The notes: generated from the sequence alone by a model not told the origin. 64,000 nucleotides of DNA from Hyaloperonospora brassicae (GCA_947650285.1 CANTFL010000851.1:1-64000), one strand, 5' to 3'; shown: positions 33,401 through 46,593, numbered from the stretch's first letter. Translations and numbers: made by a program.

Positions 33401-36400
33401 TTTTGTAGAGCGGTCGTTAAATTATGCTTTGAGCATTTCTGACTAAATAAATATTTTAGGTATATAATATACTCGGTATAGTATTTGTCATACATATAAT
33501 CTATTATAAATTTAGAATATAGTGTAAAATGCTAACAATATAATAGTCCACGAATATAGGTGAAGTAGACGCGTAATCCAATTTTAAACTTTCGCATCGA
33601 GCACATAATGTAAGCATCGTTATGATCAAATTGTGGACATGTATATGCATTTGATATTGCCAAACATCACATAAACTGGTATGCATTTCTATTTGTGAAC
33701 CATGCCTATAGTATCAACGACAAAATTGCCTAAAATGATCGATTTCATATGGTTGGCCATCCAATTGAACTAATATAGTATTGGCTTTAGGATCAATGCT
33801 ACGAATGATCGGAAAAAAGTATTCTTAAATACAAGATATAATGTATATTAACATTTAGAAGTATCGTATGAATATTAATGTATCAAAGTTCTTTATTGAA
33901 TGTTTCAGAAAAGACTTTCTAGCGATAACGGTAAATATTACCGCATGATCATAGCAATTTAAATATAGGTTATGATAATATAATTTTAGAATTCGAAAAT
34001 AACAGCTAGGTCAAATTTTTAAATTAAACATATATTCAATGACACTAGAAAATAAAAAAAGTTTGTTTTTACTTTATCATCATTATCGATGGCTACAAAT
34101 TTGAGATTCGATTAGGTTGGATGGGTAAGAATTAGAATCATAAATGTTTATTGAATTTAATTCTTTATTAGGTGCATGAATTATCTTGAGGGAGCTATCT
34201 GTAATTTGTTACGAGCTAAGATGTATTTTTTAATAGATTAAAATAGAACCTTTATGAAATGAAGAACTTGTTTGAAATTTGTATTACTTACTTGGGGACA
34301 GCGTGCGCGTTCATAGAAATATCCTGCAATGGAACGTATGTACATAAATAATTATTTTTGTCGCAGATCTAGTACGGGACTTGAAGAGGTTGATACGCCA
34401 CTATCGAGAAAAGAATTGAATTCGTGATCATACCATTTTTGTTCTCTTGTGAAACACCGAAACGATAGAATTTAAAGAGTGCAATATTAAACGTTGCATC
34501 TCTTCTTGGTTGTAATAGATTTAGCTAAAAACATTACGGCTATAGAGTACAACTATACATATTTATCTTAATGTTAAAAGACCGCAACTAGCTCAACATG
34601 ATTGTATTATTCTTCTCTTATACCATCACATCTAGGCGCAGGCTTAAATATCGAACATGTAAATCGTATATGCATATACCGTGCTCTACCTATACAACGA
34701 CGAGTGCCTGACAACTCGGACAAAATCAAAATTGTTTTTAAATCACCCCTGCATTAGACGTCGAGTGTGATTGTGTGGACAATTATTGGTGGACACCGCG
34801 ATATCAATTAGCTACTTCCAGATCTGATTAGTTGGCTGTTCAGGAATAAATTAAAATTGAGCCTTGAAAAATTAATTATTCAATTGGTCGATACGCATAT
34901 TTTCCTCAGCACAAAATTGATATAGCGTGCATGCATTCATATCACAGTGAAATGTAATCGTTTTAAAAAATCCTGGGTAGCTTACATTACAAACATTCTC
35001 TACTAGACCTGTGCAGCAAGTAATTCGCCAGAAATTGTAAAATCCGTTTCTTCATCATCGTCATTATGTTATCGTATTGTCATATAGAGCAAATAAGTGC
35101 GTCAATATAATTTGTGCTGCAGAAGTTTAACGCATTTGTATTTAATGGGTGTAATGTCGCATGTATATAATATTTAAGTAATTGATGTAATAAATTACCG
35201 TTATGTATGCTTCTTTAGGACTCGAAGTAAAGTTGCATGATAGCAACCCAATAACAAAGACATAATGAACTAAGACTAGATCCGCTATATGCGCAAGTGG
35301 CTAAAAACAAAAAGGCAAATGTATTCAACTTTACCTGTAACTGGCAGTTTATATTTCGAATAATCTAAGAAAGGTAAATACTAAATGTTTTCTATAACAA
35401 TTTAAGGTTCAACTTACATATTTTACGTGAATTCATTTTTGTCAGTTTAAATAAATTTATCGACATAATATCATAGCTTATCTTTTAAACAGTCTGAAGA
35501 ATCAAAAACAACGTCACTTAAGGATTACAATATAGACGTAGTTTTATCAAATACTTGTCGGAAATTCAAAATTGCCTCTCAATTAGAAATTTTTTTTAAA
35601 TTCGCGTTGTTCACAAACCTAGAATTTGTAACTGTGTGTGCAGATACCGTTCAATATCATCCACCCCTTTCACCAATCGTTCAAATTAACTTATGCCCGG
35701 ATACTGCCAGAAATTCTATATTTCTGTTGCTGAAGAAAAGATTGCTAACAGCAGTATTTATACACATCCGATGATGTTAATAATTACCGGCAATAACCGT
35801 AATGACATGTTTATAGTGTGCACACTTTTTAAATAAACAAATATATCTAGAATTAGTATTGACAAATCATAATGGATCTATATCGCAATATATTAGCTGA
35901 TATTAGGGTCAATGCCCTTGGTACTCCATAAATTCGAGGTACGCTCCTCTATGCCAGTATATGTAAAACCTATATCGATTGGTTGTGAGTTGAAGTTCAT
36001 ACATCTAACAGCATGATTCCGCCTCTATGCTAGGGCCCGGACAAAAGACCATCGTTTGATAACGTTTGATTTCCACAATCGATTACTTTATGACCTTGAT
36101 TAACCGTCAAAAAGGCGGGCTGCACTCTTTTCGATGGCTTCTCGTCGACGCTTAACTTAAATCGTATTTGAGACTGAGGCGGTCGCGTGGAAATCTTTAT
36201 GCAATCTCAGATGACATGCAGGTACCCAATAGAGCTACCTATATGTCAATAGATCATTTAGTTAGATGTATAGATCGTTTTGTGCTTGACCTTCCGGACC
36301 TAGAGCTGTCTCGTAAACTTTATCTCCTTAGTTTCTTTGCTGTTCCGTATCGCAGTTTATGTAATACTTCTATGAGTCCAAAACGCGCCTAACGAAACAT

Positions 36401-39400
36401 CTCAGATGCTACATGATTGGAGACCAGATGCATAAATCTTGATGTCGTTGGGACGATAAACATTAAGCCCAAAATGATGTCACGTTTTTAAAAAGCATAA
36501 TGTACTCTGTTAATGGTTTTCCAACAAAATTAATAAACCAGATTTGGCTCATCAACGCAACAGTCACTAGCTACGCGTCGTTTAATGTAGCCATATGTAT
36601 CTTGCTCATTGTAGACTTCTTCATTAATTCCCTACCTTTAACTAAAGAGAGGATCTGATCTCGGATCTAACTCCTCTTTCATCGGATCCCTTTCCTGATC
36701 GGATTCAATTGGCGTGAATAACCTACTCGAACCTCTTTCTTTTCGGGATTTCCCTGATAACATACTTCAGTCGTTTTTGTATACCATTTTACGATCCATT
36801 TTAACTTTATCAAAATCACGTACCGTGTCGGGTTATCACAGCAGACGTTCTTCAGTTCATTTCTCCTAACATTATACATCCACATTTTCACATGTTATAA
36901 AGCTGTTGCCAATGAATTGCGAAAAATACTCTGTATTAAGAGCTCCTATAAGCAACAGCATGATAGCTTAAAGGTTTTTTTTTGTAATTCTTTATCAAGG
37001 CGTGCATTCATCAATAAACAGCTGATAAATATATTTTATTTATATGCTCCACTAGATGTTTCACCAGCCTTCACAATGGTATAGGAGCATTATGTCAAAA
37101 TAATGTTGTTTTTTCCATAGGCCATCACTATTAACATAAATATATACCATATATATATTAAAGGTGGTCAATAGTTCTGTATTTTCGGCAACAAGGTGCT
37201 TCGTGTATCGTAATTGTCGCATTGCAATGTAGAATATAGACCATTCCTGTTATCAAAATTTACGACGATGGTATCTTTAGATACTCCTGCGCCACGCACG
37301 ATAAAGGCAATTTAGTGATAACTACGCACATATATCATTCGAACAGCGGTTGACAGGAGTCCCATTGATATTGGTAAAAACCAGAACTGATATTGGTGTA
37401 TATTCAAACATGAGACCGTGAATCATCCAATCTTTTCTATCTTAAGTACACCCATTTCTGTCGACGAATCACATAAGAAACATTGTTTATTAATGTACAG
37501 ATTTTTATTAATTGTTTTGAATAGTGTACATTCCACCTTGTTAATGTCTCTCATTAATTAATATTAAAAGAAGACCTATATAATAGCCATCAACATAAAG
37601 CCGTAAACAGAGTGAGGTTACATTGTAAAATATCTATAGAATATCAATGAATAAAAAAAGAATCAACACTTTTTTTAAGGATCCTTAAGAATCAAGTTTA
37701 TGCAGAAGTCAATACTTTACTGTTAACATAGACGTTTATGCACTACAAGATTTCACTTCAGACAAGGCCATATCTAAAGGGACAATATATTATTGCGGTC
37801 TGAAAAATATCAAAACCTAATTGGATAAACAGCTCGTATATGTACATACACATCAATTGTCCATTTTGTATATTCGAACGCAAAATCAAGTATAAGCATA
37901 TCAATCTTATCTTTATTTATAATCTCCATATATATATATATATTTAGATAAATTGTAAGAATATTAAATAAGCTAAGTGTACAATAAACAAGAATTTGTC
38001 CTCCAGACTGAAGTTTAATGTTTTAAATAATATTTTATCCATCAAGACGAATTGTGAAGACATTTGTCGTATCGGATATGCATATTTGTGTGTAATTTCC
38101 TTAACTACTGCGATGCGGACCTTTAACTCAAATGAAATGAACATTTACTTAAATATCCAGGTCTACGTCGAATACGTAAGCTGGCGGATATGCAATCTGT
38201 ACAGCACGCTAATACAGCTTATTAAGATTGTAACTGTGGGCAGTTGGAAGCAAGGCAGGTAAAGAGGTTTTCGACGGGATGATGTGTTCAATATTCGCTC
38301 GCTATACAATAAAATTAGCTGTAAAAGTATTTATAGTTAAGGAAATCATGTCTATGGCATTCTTGTATCAGTCCTTTCGGTGTATTTATTATTTTTAGAT
38401 ATGATCTAATGCGACATTAAAAGAAAGATCATTTCATTTGCCTCATATACATGAATAATTGTTGCGTCAAATACAAGCCTATATAATAACAAAGTCTTTT
38501 GGGTGTCTCCCTGAAACTGACTGATAGAAAATCTGGAAGCTGCAGGATGAAAATATCTGACTCTTATGTAGAACGCGTACTACATCGATTTAGTCTTCGT
38601 CGGGGGTCTCGGAAGTGGTTAAATAAAAAAATCTATTATTCTATAATATTTAAAAAAAACACTATAGAACGTAGTGTAATCGCATACATTAACCACTAGA
38701 ATTTACCAAATGTGTAACCTGCGACATTTATCGGATATAGGTGAATATTATACCAGCAGCATTTCCAAGAGTAAGTAACAATCATATTAAATTAATATTA
38801 ACATTATAGTGTCCCCGTGGATGCTTAGCCTCTGTCGAATTTTCACATAGTCATATAGGGATACATAACTAGAACATAACAAATTTGACGCGATTTCATA
38901 ATAAAAATTCACAAGAAGCATTATCAATATGATCTTCAAAGCCATTCTTTCCCCACGCTAGTTCCGAGACAACTACATTTAAAAATCTTAATGATGATCT
39001 TGTGAAGCAAGTATTGTTCGAATGGTGTTTTAGAGGTTTTGTTTCTATATATTTAGAAACCAAATAATCCATAACTGATTTAATGTCACGTTCATTTACC
39101 CAATATACTACATACATTTCTTGAGCTGTCGATGGCTAATAATTTATAATGCCAAAGGAAAATAAAAGAAGGCATAATAAATACCGATAAAACCATTTTG
39201 TGTATAAGAAACCATGTTTACACGCGTTTTAGTTTTTATTGTATTATAGTTCGCGTTCCGAATGCGCTACCGTGTCCTGGTAATGTTTATTTGTCTTGAA
39301 ATGGTATCCTACTTTCATCATTTGTTCGCAGCATCAATATAATCATGCGTTACTAATACAGTCACTTTGAATTCTGATGAGATTGCCATTAAAATACTTT

Positions 39401-39655
39401 ACTGTGGCCTGTACATCACAGTTACTGCATCAACGCACATATTACAAAGATCTATACACAACTCTAAACTGCAATTAATGCTACTAAAAAATCTGTTATT
39501 GGTGCTTAAGCAATCGATGTCCTGTTGCACTAATAGGACGCGAAAAGTCTAATGCAAAGATCGGTTAGAGACCTTCGTTGCTGAAGAGATTCGATTAATT
39601 TTTTCTTATATTATGTCGATCCCTGTACAAGGAAAACTTCTTTTATGATAAATTC
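30400..39655. other. AT-rich gene-free block of about 9.3 kb
   Basis: The block is strikingly AT-rich compared with the gypsy elements on either side, with frequent A/T runs and a short TA microsatellite at about 37,930-37,942. The reading frames are all under about 90 codons, are rich in Ile, Asn, Tyr and Lys as expected from composition, and show no recognised domains. The change is sharp at both ends (about 30,400 and 39,655). It may be old AT-biased intergenic DNA or ancient transposons eroded past recognition. Confidence 0.7.
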
Positions 39656-39711
39656 TATTGACTTTATACTTCCAACATGGGGGGGTGCTAAAAACGTTTC
39701 TTATTGTCGAG

Positions 39712-39715
39712 GAGG
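39712..39715. repeat. Target-site duplication GAGG, left of copy C
   Basis: GAGG directly precedes the LTR end TGTGG at 39,716 and recurs at 52,948-52,951 directly after CTCCACA. This shows that copy C is an integrated, complete insertion. Confidence 0.85.
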
Positions 39716-40382
39716 TGTGGTCGAGTGGTGATCACAATTTTATTGTTATCCCGACTCCCCACTTTTGCCCGGACGACCGACTAACGGACGGAGGTGCCCC
39801 GGTTCCGTGTTCTGTTGTTTTGCTCACGTTGTGTACATGTCGGTGGGGCGGGTTGCGCTCTTCTTGGTGGACTTGAGATGAAGCTGATCATGATTGTTTT
39901 GGGGATAGGTGTTGATCGGGTGTAAATGCTTCACCCGGTCAAACGTAGGTGCGGATCGCGTGGAATTTCTTCACTCGATCTCTTGTAACTTGAGCGCTCT
40001 CCCAGAGTCGCCTTGCCAGGGGTGATACTTGATAAGCGAACCTTCTGACCGCTTGAGCCGTCTCTCGATCTTGAATCTGAACCATTAGGATCCCTTCGTC
40101 CGATCGCAGTTGGGGGGATAAAACTGAAGTCCCCCCTGGCCAAACAATCCAAGGCCGAAGCTTGCAGAGACGCGGGTGACTTTCGATTCAACGGGAGACC
40201 AAAGTTTCTGGCCATGAGAAGTCGAAGCTCGTCTTTCGTTGCGAATTCAATTCTGTTTAATGTCAACCAACCAAATCCAAACCCTATGACTATGCCTATC
40301 CATTCGCTAGGGCAACTGTTGTGAACCGCCTGTATATGTCATTCATCTCTTACCTCATGTGGTCCAAAGGAGACACTCCGTA

Positions 40383-40532
40383 GTGGATCGCTCCACAGCG
40401 GATCGCTCCACAGCGGATCGCTGCATAGTGGATCGCTCCAAAGTGGATCGCCTCATAGTGGATCGCTTCACAGTGGATCGCGGTACAGTGGATCACGGTA
40501 CAGTGGATCGCGGTGTTGTGGATCGCGGTATA
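40383..40532. repeat. 10 x 15-bp tandem repeat in the LTR of copy C
   Basis: Ten uninterrupted units follow the pattern GTGGATCGCNNCACA with small variations (for example GCGGATCGCTCCACA and GTGGATCGCGGTACA). Directly after them come inverted copies of the core (GATCCACACC). In element orientation the array lies 244-393 nt from the LTR start, the U3 region where enhancers sit. The same array occurs at 52,554-52,703, and in decayed form in the copy B LTR at about 9,120-9,215. Confidence 0.85.
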
Positions 40533-40725
40533 TGATCCACACCAATAATGTGGTTCACACCCATTATGTGATCCACACCACCCAGCGGTATCCAGGATAG
40601 ACGGTGGATCAACCTGCGCGACTTTGACATTCGTTCACCTTCAATCAGTCGTTTGGTCACCTTCCTCATCCCAACAGGCCCATCTCCTTACACGCTCCAA
40701 CAATCAAACTATTTTCGCACTTAAG

Positions 40726-40743
40726 GTGGATCGCGCGATCCAC
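40726..40743. promoter_or_regulatory. 18-bp perfect palindrome in U3 of copy C
   Basis: GTGGATCGCGCGATCCAC is a perfect palindrome whose half-site GTGGATCGC is the core of the adjacent 15-bp repeats. It lies 34-51 nt from the LTR 5' end. This suggests a site for a dimeric DNA-binding protein, but no binding is known. Confidence 0.5.
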
Positions 40744-40796
40744 ACTTTCTTCATTCTTCCTTCGAGCTTCTCCACAATCGTCCACTGCATCGGCAA

Positions 40797-42982
40797 TTGA
40801 TATACGGTGTTGATCGGCTACGCACCCTGAAATGGCCATGGCTTCATCCTCGTCTATACTGTCCGATTAACCTCGCGTCTCTTGGTGCTACCTCGGAAAC
40901 TGGTCAAGCGATCCCTCATCCTTTGTCACCGTCGGTCTCTTATGACGAATCGCGTATCTTAATCCTGTCGACACGGGTGAGTGCTCCATCTGTTGCGGAT
41001 CGCGAGAGTGTATTTTCGCAGATTGCGGCGTTGTACCACCAAATAGAACTTCAAGAATCAGCCGTGGGATATTACCGTGCCTAGGAAGAAGCGTATCATG
41101 GCCAGAAAATGCAGATCGACCGGCTCCAGGTGGAGCTTCGACAGTACATCGACTTGGCCCGGCGCTTCGCGACTTCCATCTTGCAGCGCCTTACAAGGCT
41201 CTAGTACGATGACCAAACGCTGATCCAGAAAATAAAATGAGTTCCAAAAAGATCTATAAAGACGTTCGGGCCACGATGACGAGATTCGGATAATTAAGAC
41301 CGCTAGTTTTTAAGCCGACGCAGCTCTGTAGCGTAAGAAGACTCGTCAGGTGCGCGAAGTGGCTTCAGCCTAGCAGCAAGTGAAATCGTTGACGTCGCGC
41401 TTGGCTACCGCTGAGCGAAACTTGGGCAGCGATCGCCAAACCGCCACGGAGAAGATAGCCAAGTATAAAAAACTCTTTAAACGGACTTACAAGAAGCGTA
41501 AGGTGGCCACGACGGCGTTGGAAGATCTGTCCAAGGCCTAAAAGGACCATCTCCGAAAACACTAGCATGCCGAAGATGAGCTGCGGCTGCTGAGGTCGGA
41601 CGAGGCATATCGAGAGACCAAAGTGTATTGCCCTTTAAAATCAAATTTTGGACTGTAAGCACAAATTTCTTACGGCAGTCCGTGATTGCTAGGCGATCCG
41701 AGCCCCTCTGCTTCAGTCGGGCTCTGGCGATCTCCACCTTCTTCTGGGGGTAATCTCTGCTGCTTCAGCTACCCCACCAGCCAGCAAGCGAATCAGGTCC
41801 GGGGAATCCGATCTCCTGACCAAGCGTCCCCGCGTAGCAAAGGTGGAGCGATCCGAAATAGAGTCAGAGGATATCCCATCGGTCAGATCCACCGTTAATT
41901 TCCTGCGATCATCTGGACCAGTGCTACCCACGCAACCTTCTGAATCTAAAGAAGCTTGTCCCAAGTCGGCGCGATCCTCTAGGATAGCGCAACCTGACAA
42001 GTCCCAGGCCTGTTTAAGTGCTATCCGCTGGGCCGGTGCAATCCACCCAAGCGCTCGCAATTATAACGAGATCTAACCTTCAGGCAGGAAACAAGCGAAC
42101 GCAAAAGGTACTAGCCAGTGATCTGTCTCTATCAGAGAAACAACACTTTCGAATCAATTCTTGAAGTCACACTGGCTGCTTTGTCTAGATCGCGCTCTTC
42201 GTCGAGGCGCTGTGAATTTCTCGAGAGCAGCTCGTCAGGTCCACAATGAACCACTGTTTCGATCCTCGTAGAACCTCCCAATTCCAATTTTGGATCGCCC
42301 CCCAGTACCAATTCTGGATCTCCCCCATTCCCATGTAGACTTACGCTGCCTGCGCCGCGTCCGGTATAAAGTAGATTTATTTGGCGAAGCGTCCAGTGAT
42401 TCCGGCGGGTCACTGAGCCTTCCCAGAGACGCGCAGGAGGCCGAGAATGACCCGCTTCCGGCAGCGAAATACGACCGTTTGGCAACAACTCGGGTACCCC
42501 GCGATTAGTGGTTATCCGTCTACCGCGATCGGGTACCCCGGTCCCACGTCCAAGTGCACCCGTGGTCGGCACGACGTATAAGTTTGACTTGCTTGGTGGC
42601 GTTAAACGTGTACATCCTGCTCAAGCACTTGACGCGGCCAAAGGGATTTATTTTACCAACCCTCATAGTTCCTCGATCCGACTCTGCGCCACCCGAATCC
42701 GAGTGGATTCCGCGTCTAGACACTTCTGCACAAGTGTCGGCGCTGAACCAGCAAGAATCCTGGAATCACTATCGGAGCCAAGTTACACCCGTTTTTTTCG
42801 CGCGACTGGCTGGTTTGCTGAGCTGTCGACCGTGTATAGAGACTTCGAGAATAGTCACCGTTAGGCTCTGCAGGAAGCAACCCAAGCCATTTACTTTCCG
42901 GCCGAGCAACGTAAACGCCATCCGGAGCTGGCGCGGATTAACCAGCAGCACAAAAAGCGGCGATCGCGATCCACCCCGGTAA
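40797..42982 (+). pseudogene. Antisense coding remnant between integrase and 3' LTR, copy C
   Basis: Plus-strand frames opposite to pol occur at 40,797-41,084, 41,686-41,898, 42,290-42,508 and 42,554-42,982. The sequence around 41,000-41,210 encodes a Gln/Leu/Arg-rich helical segment (SQIAALYHQIELQESAV, then QKMQIDRLQVELRQYIDLA) of coiled-coil character. It is broken by stops and has no ATG start at the long pieces. Some peptides (KVDLFGEASSDSGGS) reappear in copy B on its corresponding antisense strand. Antisense ORFs in the 3' part are known for some Ty3/gypsy elements of plants; whether this is one is inference. Confidence 0.4.
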
Positions 42983-43489
42983 AAACAACTGTTGTGTTTT
43001 ATATTTCAGGGGATAGTTGACAGACATTGCGATCTAGAATTTTTTCTGGATCCCTTCTTCATGTATTTCCAGTCTCCAGTCGGGATGCGTCCATGAAACC
43101 CGGGTTCGGGTTACCCACAGAAAACACACTTAATCTGATCTCAGCCCTGACGCGTCTAGGTTCCTCAGAACCTTGGCGCAACCAGTCTCGATCCCGTATC
43201 GAGGATCACTCAGGGTCCTCGATGGCCCGCCTATACGGTAAGTTTTCCCGAAGTAGTCCATAGCGATCCATACAGTCTCTTCACTTAATCATTCAAAGCA
43301 AATTCTTCATTTTCTTCGTTGATCGTCACATATACGCTTAACATTTTTATATATTCACCGCGATCGGGCTTTGATACCTAAGACCGCCACACACCACCTC
43401 TATCCCAATTCTCCCTCTGCAACCTCCTTTCAGGCTAATTTCGATTCGAGACATCGGCTAAGAATCCACCGCTACTTTGTTAAATTGCA

Positions 43490-43732
43490 TCACCTCGAAG
43501 CGGTCCTTGCTGACCCGGTCGAGATCGAACTCTTGCACCAAGTCCCACAGTTCAATTTGTCCTCGTCTATACATGGAGGTTCACCAGATCCCTTCCATTG
43601 CACCAAATACTGGAATTGGAATTTTCCAGAACGGGGTTTTCTGCCGAATTGCACCTCTATTTTTTTCAGCTTCTTATTATTTTTTATAAAATGTGAGGCC
43701 CCAGCTGTATATAGGCAGCATCGCTTCATCAT
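43490..43732 (-). pseudogene. Integrase C-terminal chromodomain, copy C
   Basis: It encodes the same peptide as copy B (KFQFQYLVQWKGSGEPPCID), in a frame shifted from the integrase core. The cysteine in place of the usual tryptophan is shared. It would be the chromatin-targeting tail of the integrase. Confidence 0.75.
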
Positions 43733-43769
43733 AATGTGGGCGATCCGCTCCTCACATGAATCTGGTTTT

Positions 43770-44940
43770 TGGTCGATCCGGGAAAGTCTTCACCCTCTTA
43801 AGCTTTGATATATGTACCAGCGGGAATAATTGATACGGCGTATTCGAGATCTCCAACCGTACCGCGTGTCTTTCGTAAACTTCCCTTACCCTTAATGGCC
43901 AATGCCACATATGTTCCAGCTTTCAAGCGTATCCTTCTTTCACTCCATCCAAATAGAGCCACACTTGCGAGCCAACTTCGATATCATGCGATCCGTCCTC
44001 AGTGATGTGTCGATCGGCCCGATCTTGGATTGCGATCCATTGACGATCGTTAAGGGCAAAAAATAATTAATTCTCTCGCTCTATGGTAATGTGGTTGCAT
44101 TTGGTAACGCGATCTTCTTGGACCTTGGTCCCCTCGTTTGGTGCTTCCGAGAGGCAAAGTCGCTTTCAGCGTCGATCGTAGGTCCCAACCGTAGATCAGG
44201 TAGAATGGCGTATATCCTCGTACGTGAACCTGTGCCGCATTGATGGCGAACGTCAACCTCTATGCGTACTAGTCCCAATTCTTCTGATCCGTATCCCTAA
44301 TGTACATCTTCAACGCCGTCGTCAAGGTCTGCACCATTCTTTCTGCTGTTCCATTTGCTTGGGGTCGATATGCCATAGTAGCACGCTATTTTTGCCCCGC
44401 GATCCGGTTGAACGCTCGTAAGAAATCGGACATAAATCCTGGATCTCGATCATGACGGATCGCTTCACTGACTCCACATCTTTGAAACACAAACTCTTCG
44501 TAACTTTCAGCGATCGTTTGCGCAGTTCTGGAGAAATTCGCCTTGGTGATCACGCACCCTGAAAAAAGATCCACTCACAACAACAACTCGGTGTTTCCCT
44601 TTAAAGTTCGCGGCAACGATGGAATGTGATCCATAGCAATTATCTGAAACGGATAAGTGGCTTATACATTCCCAGGAGATTCGCCGCGCAGAATAGATTT
44701 GCCTTTTCCCGTCGTGCAATCTATACATTCTCCCACGTAACGCTGAACACTCCGATTGAGTCCTCTCCAATGAAAGTTCGACCGGATTCTTTGGTTTGTT
44801 CTACCTATACCTTGGTGGCCGCCCTCCAGACTTGTGCAATAATGATGTTGGAAATTTTGCTGCAGTAGTTCTGAAATCACCAGACAAACCAGCTCCGCTT
44901 GATTATCGGGATCGTCCGCAGATAGAGGGCAGTAAAACAA
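43770..44940 (-). pseudogene. Integrase, copy C
   Basis: The zinc finger (44,662-44,940), DDE core (44,386-44,574 for the first two aspartates) and C-terminal part (44,050-44,256) have the same stop positions as copy B. Unlike B, the C-terminal part is also frameshifted by the 13-bp A/T-rich insertion at about 44,060-44,075, which ends the frame after HYHRARE. Differences from B in the zinc finger are few (for example S for N and S for P). Confidence 0.85.
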
Positions 44941-45204
44941 TAGTCCGTTCTCTTAGACATCATATTCGGACGCTATCCGAGAACATAGCTTCGCCTATTA
45001 CGTACTCAACTTTGTTATGTCTTCGATCTGGATATTTTTATATTGGAGATCTTACTCTTCTCTGTCTGTGCATGATTGATTCTCTCGGCTCTGACCTGCC
45101 GAACGAAATAATCTTGCAAGACTTCAGGCGATCGCCGTTCCTTATGGCTGAACTAGTGATGGCAGCTATTTTTACGACTTACTAGACACTTTTGGGTGCC
45201 AACA

Positions 45205-45720
45205 ACTCGTCCAACCGGTTTAACATACGTAAACCCCGACGATCTTAATCGGATAAACCGATCGAGCCTTGCTCTAGTTGCAAGGCCTTGGGTGCCAGTC
45301 GGTCGGCACTTTGATTCCAATTCTCGTTATTTTAAGTAGGGATTCAAAAAATTGGCCACGATCGGAGTTTCTCCATGGACTTATGACGTAACAAATGCAA
45401 TCCGTACGCTTTGAAATCTATTTTTCCGCGCATCTGTCCGATCAATAGGTCCGAATCGCCACAAATGATGATACGCAACCGGGTCTGGTCTGCAAGGAGG
45501 TCGAAACCTTGTAGCAATCCACGTTACTCAGCCTCGTTCACTGTCAAGTTCGTCGCATTTTTGGCCACAGCAGTCACTATGTTCTATTCTGGGAGCTTTC
45601 ATTCTGCTGCGCTATATGCACCGCCTTTTTGTTTGGTTCGGGCTGGTCCATAAAACCTGACCCCTCAAAGACATCCACACTTCACCACCGTTGGTGGAGG
45701 CATACTTATAGCATGTTTCG
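45205..45720 (-). pseudogene. Second (archaeal-type/HBD-like) RNase H, copy C
   Basis: This is the mirror of 17,790-18,310. The first catalytic position is again Tyr instead of Asp (FYGPAR, near 45,650), and the stop after the glutamate helix is shared. The helix reads VNEAE here against VNETE in copy B. The GDSDLLIGQM and SKADRLA motifs are kept. The domain lies between the classical RNase H and the integrase zinc finger. Confidence 0.75.
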
Positions 45721-45903
45721 GCTGTTTCTGATAGAGATCGCGATCAAGATGTCGTCAACCTCTTCGCGCGGGGTTATGATGGCGGCGAGTGTACCAAGGT
45801 TTTCATCTTCTCACTTTTCACACTTCTTGATCTCTAGCGTTAAGTTCGATAGCAACGCCGCCCATCTTCCTAGCCTCCCAATCAAGCCTGAACATTGCAC
45901 TAG

Positions 45904-46593
45904 TCATGCCAACGCAGAATAACGTGTGACTACCATGATCTCTCGTGCAACCAACATAGCGTAGCTAATATCCAGCAAGCTCAGCTGAGTTATAACTTCT
46001 TTTTCGATTATTCTATATTCAATCTCGTTGGGTTTTATAGCTCTGCTAGTGAACGATACGAGCCAGTATACTCCATCGTGTTCTTGTAGCAAAGCTGCAG
46101 ATACTGCCCATTTGCTAGCATAGACCACGATCATGGGAGGGCGATCCGGATCAAAAGGTTTAAGGATTGGAGTCTTTACGATCTCTTCGTTCAACATTGT
46201 GAACGAAATCATCGACTTCTCCCATCGGCTTCTGTATGTGCAGGTAGGGTCGCCCCCAGCAACACCGGAAAACGCGGTATGGCCCCCTGTAACACTGTTA
46301 CGGTTCGGATCGCCTCTTGCGGTACCGGAAAATTTTGGATCGCCCCCTGTAGCACCGCTAAAATTTGAATCGTGATCACTACGAAACTTCCTGTCGTCGG
46401 CTCTCTTTGCATTACGTGTTGACGTTTCCGCCTCATCCAAACGTCGGATCTCGTGGAAGTCGGATCCGTGCAATTCGTATAGCACTGACGCATATATCGC
46501 TAAGTCTTTAATAAATCGGCTGTAGTAATTCAAACTCCCGAAAAAGGACTGCATCGACCGCAGCGTTTGAGGAAACGGAATGTTGACCAGCAA
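45904..46593 (-). pseudogene. RT connection and classical RNase H, copy C
   Basis: This is the same 229-codon stretch as in copy B, including the 4 x 30-bp minisatellite (46,244-46,362) and the lysine in place of the catalytic aspartate after VVYAS. Only a tyrosine-to-proline difference before FDPDRPP separates the two peptides. The first codon is TTG, so it is a slice of pol. Confidence 0.85.

Larger units (their letters stand above)
39716..40776 (-). repeat. 3' LTR of copy C
   Basis: On the plus strand it runs from TGTGGTCGAG to CTCCACA. It contains a 10 x 15-bp repeat (40,383-40,532) and an 18-bp palindrome (40,726-40,743). It differs from the 5' LTR at, for example, 39,720, the CTTTTGCCC block near 39,763, a 1-bp insertion near 39,789, and a few sites near the end. 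Confidence 0.95.

Noticed and set aside
37930..37942. TA microsatellite as a functional element
   Set aside because: It is only about 13 bp long and expected in such AT-rich DNA.
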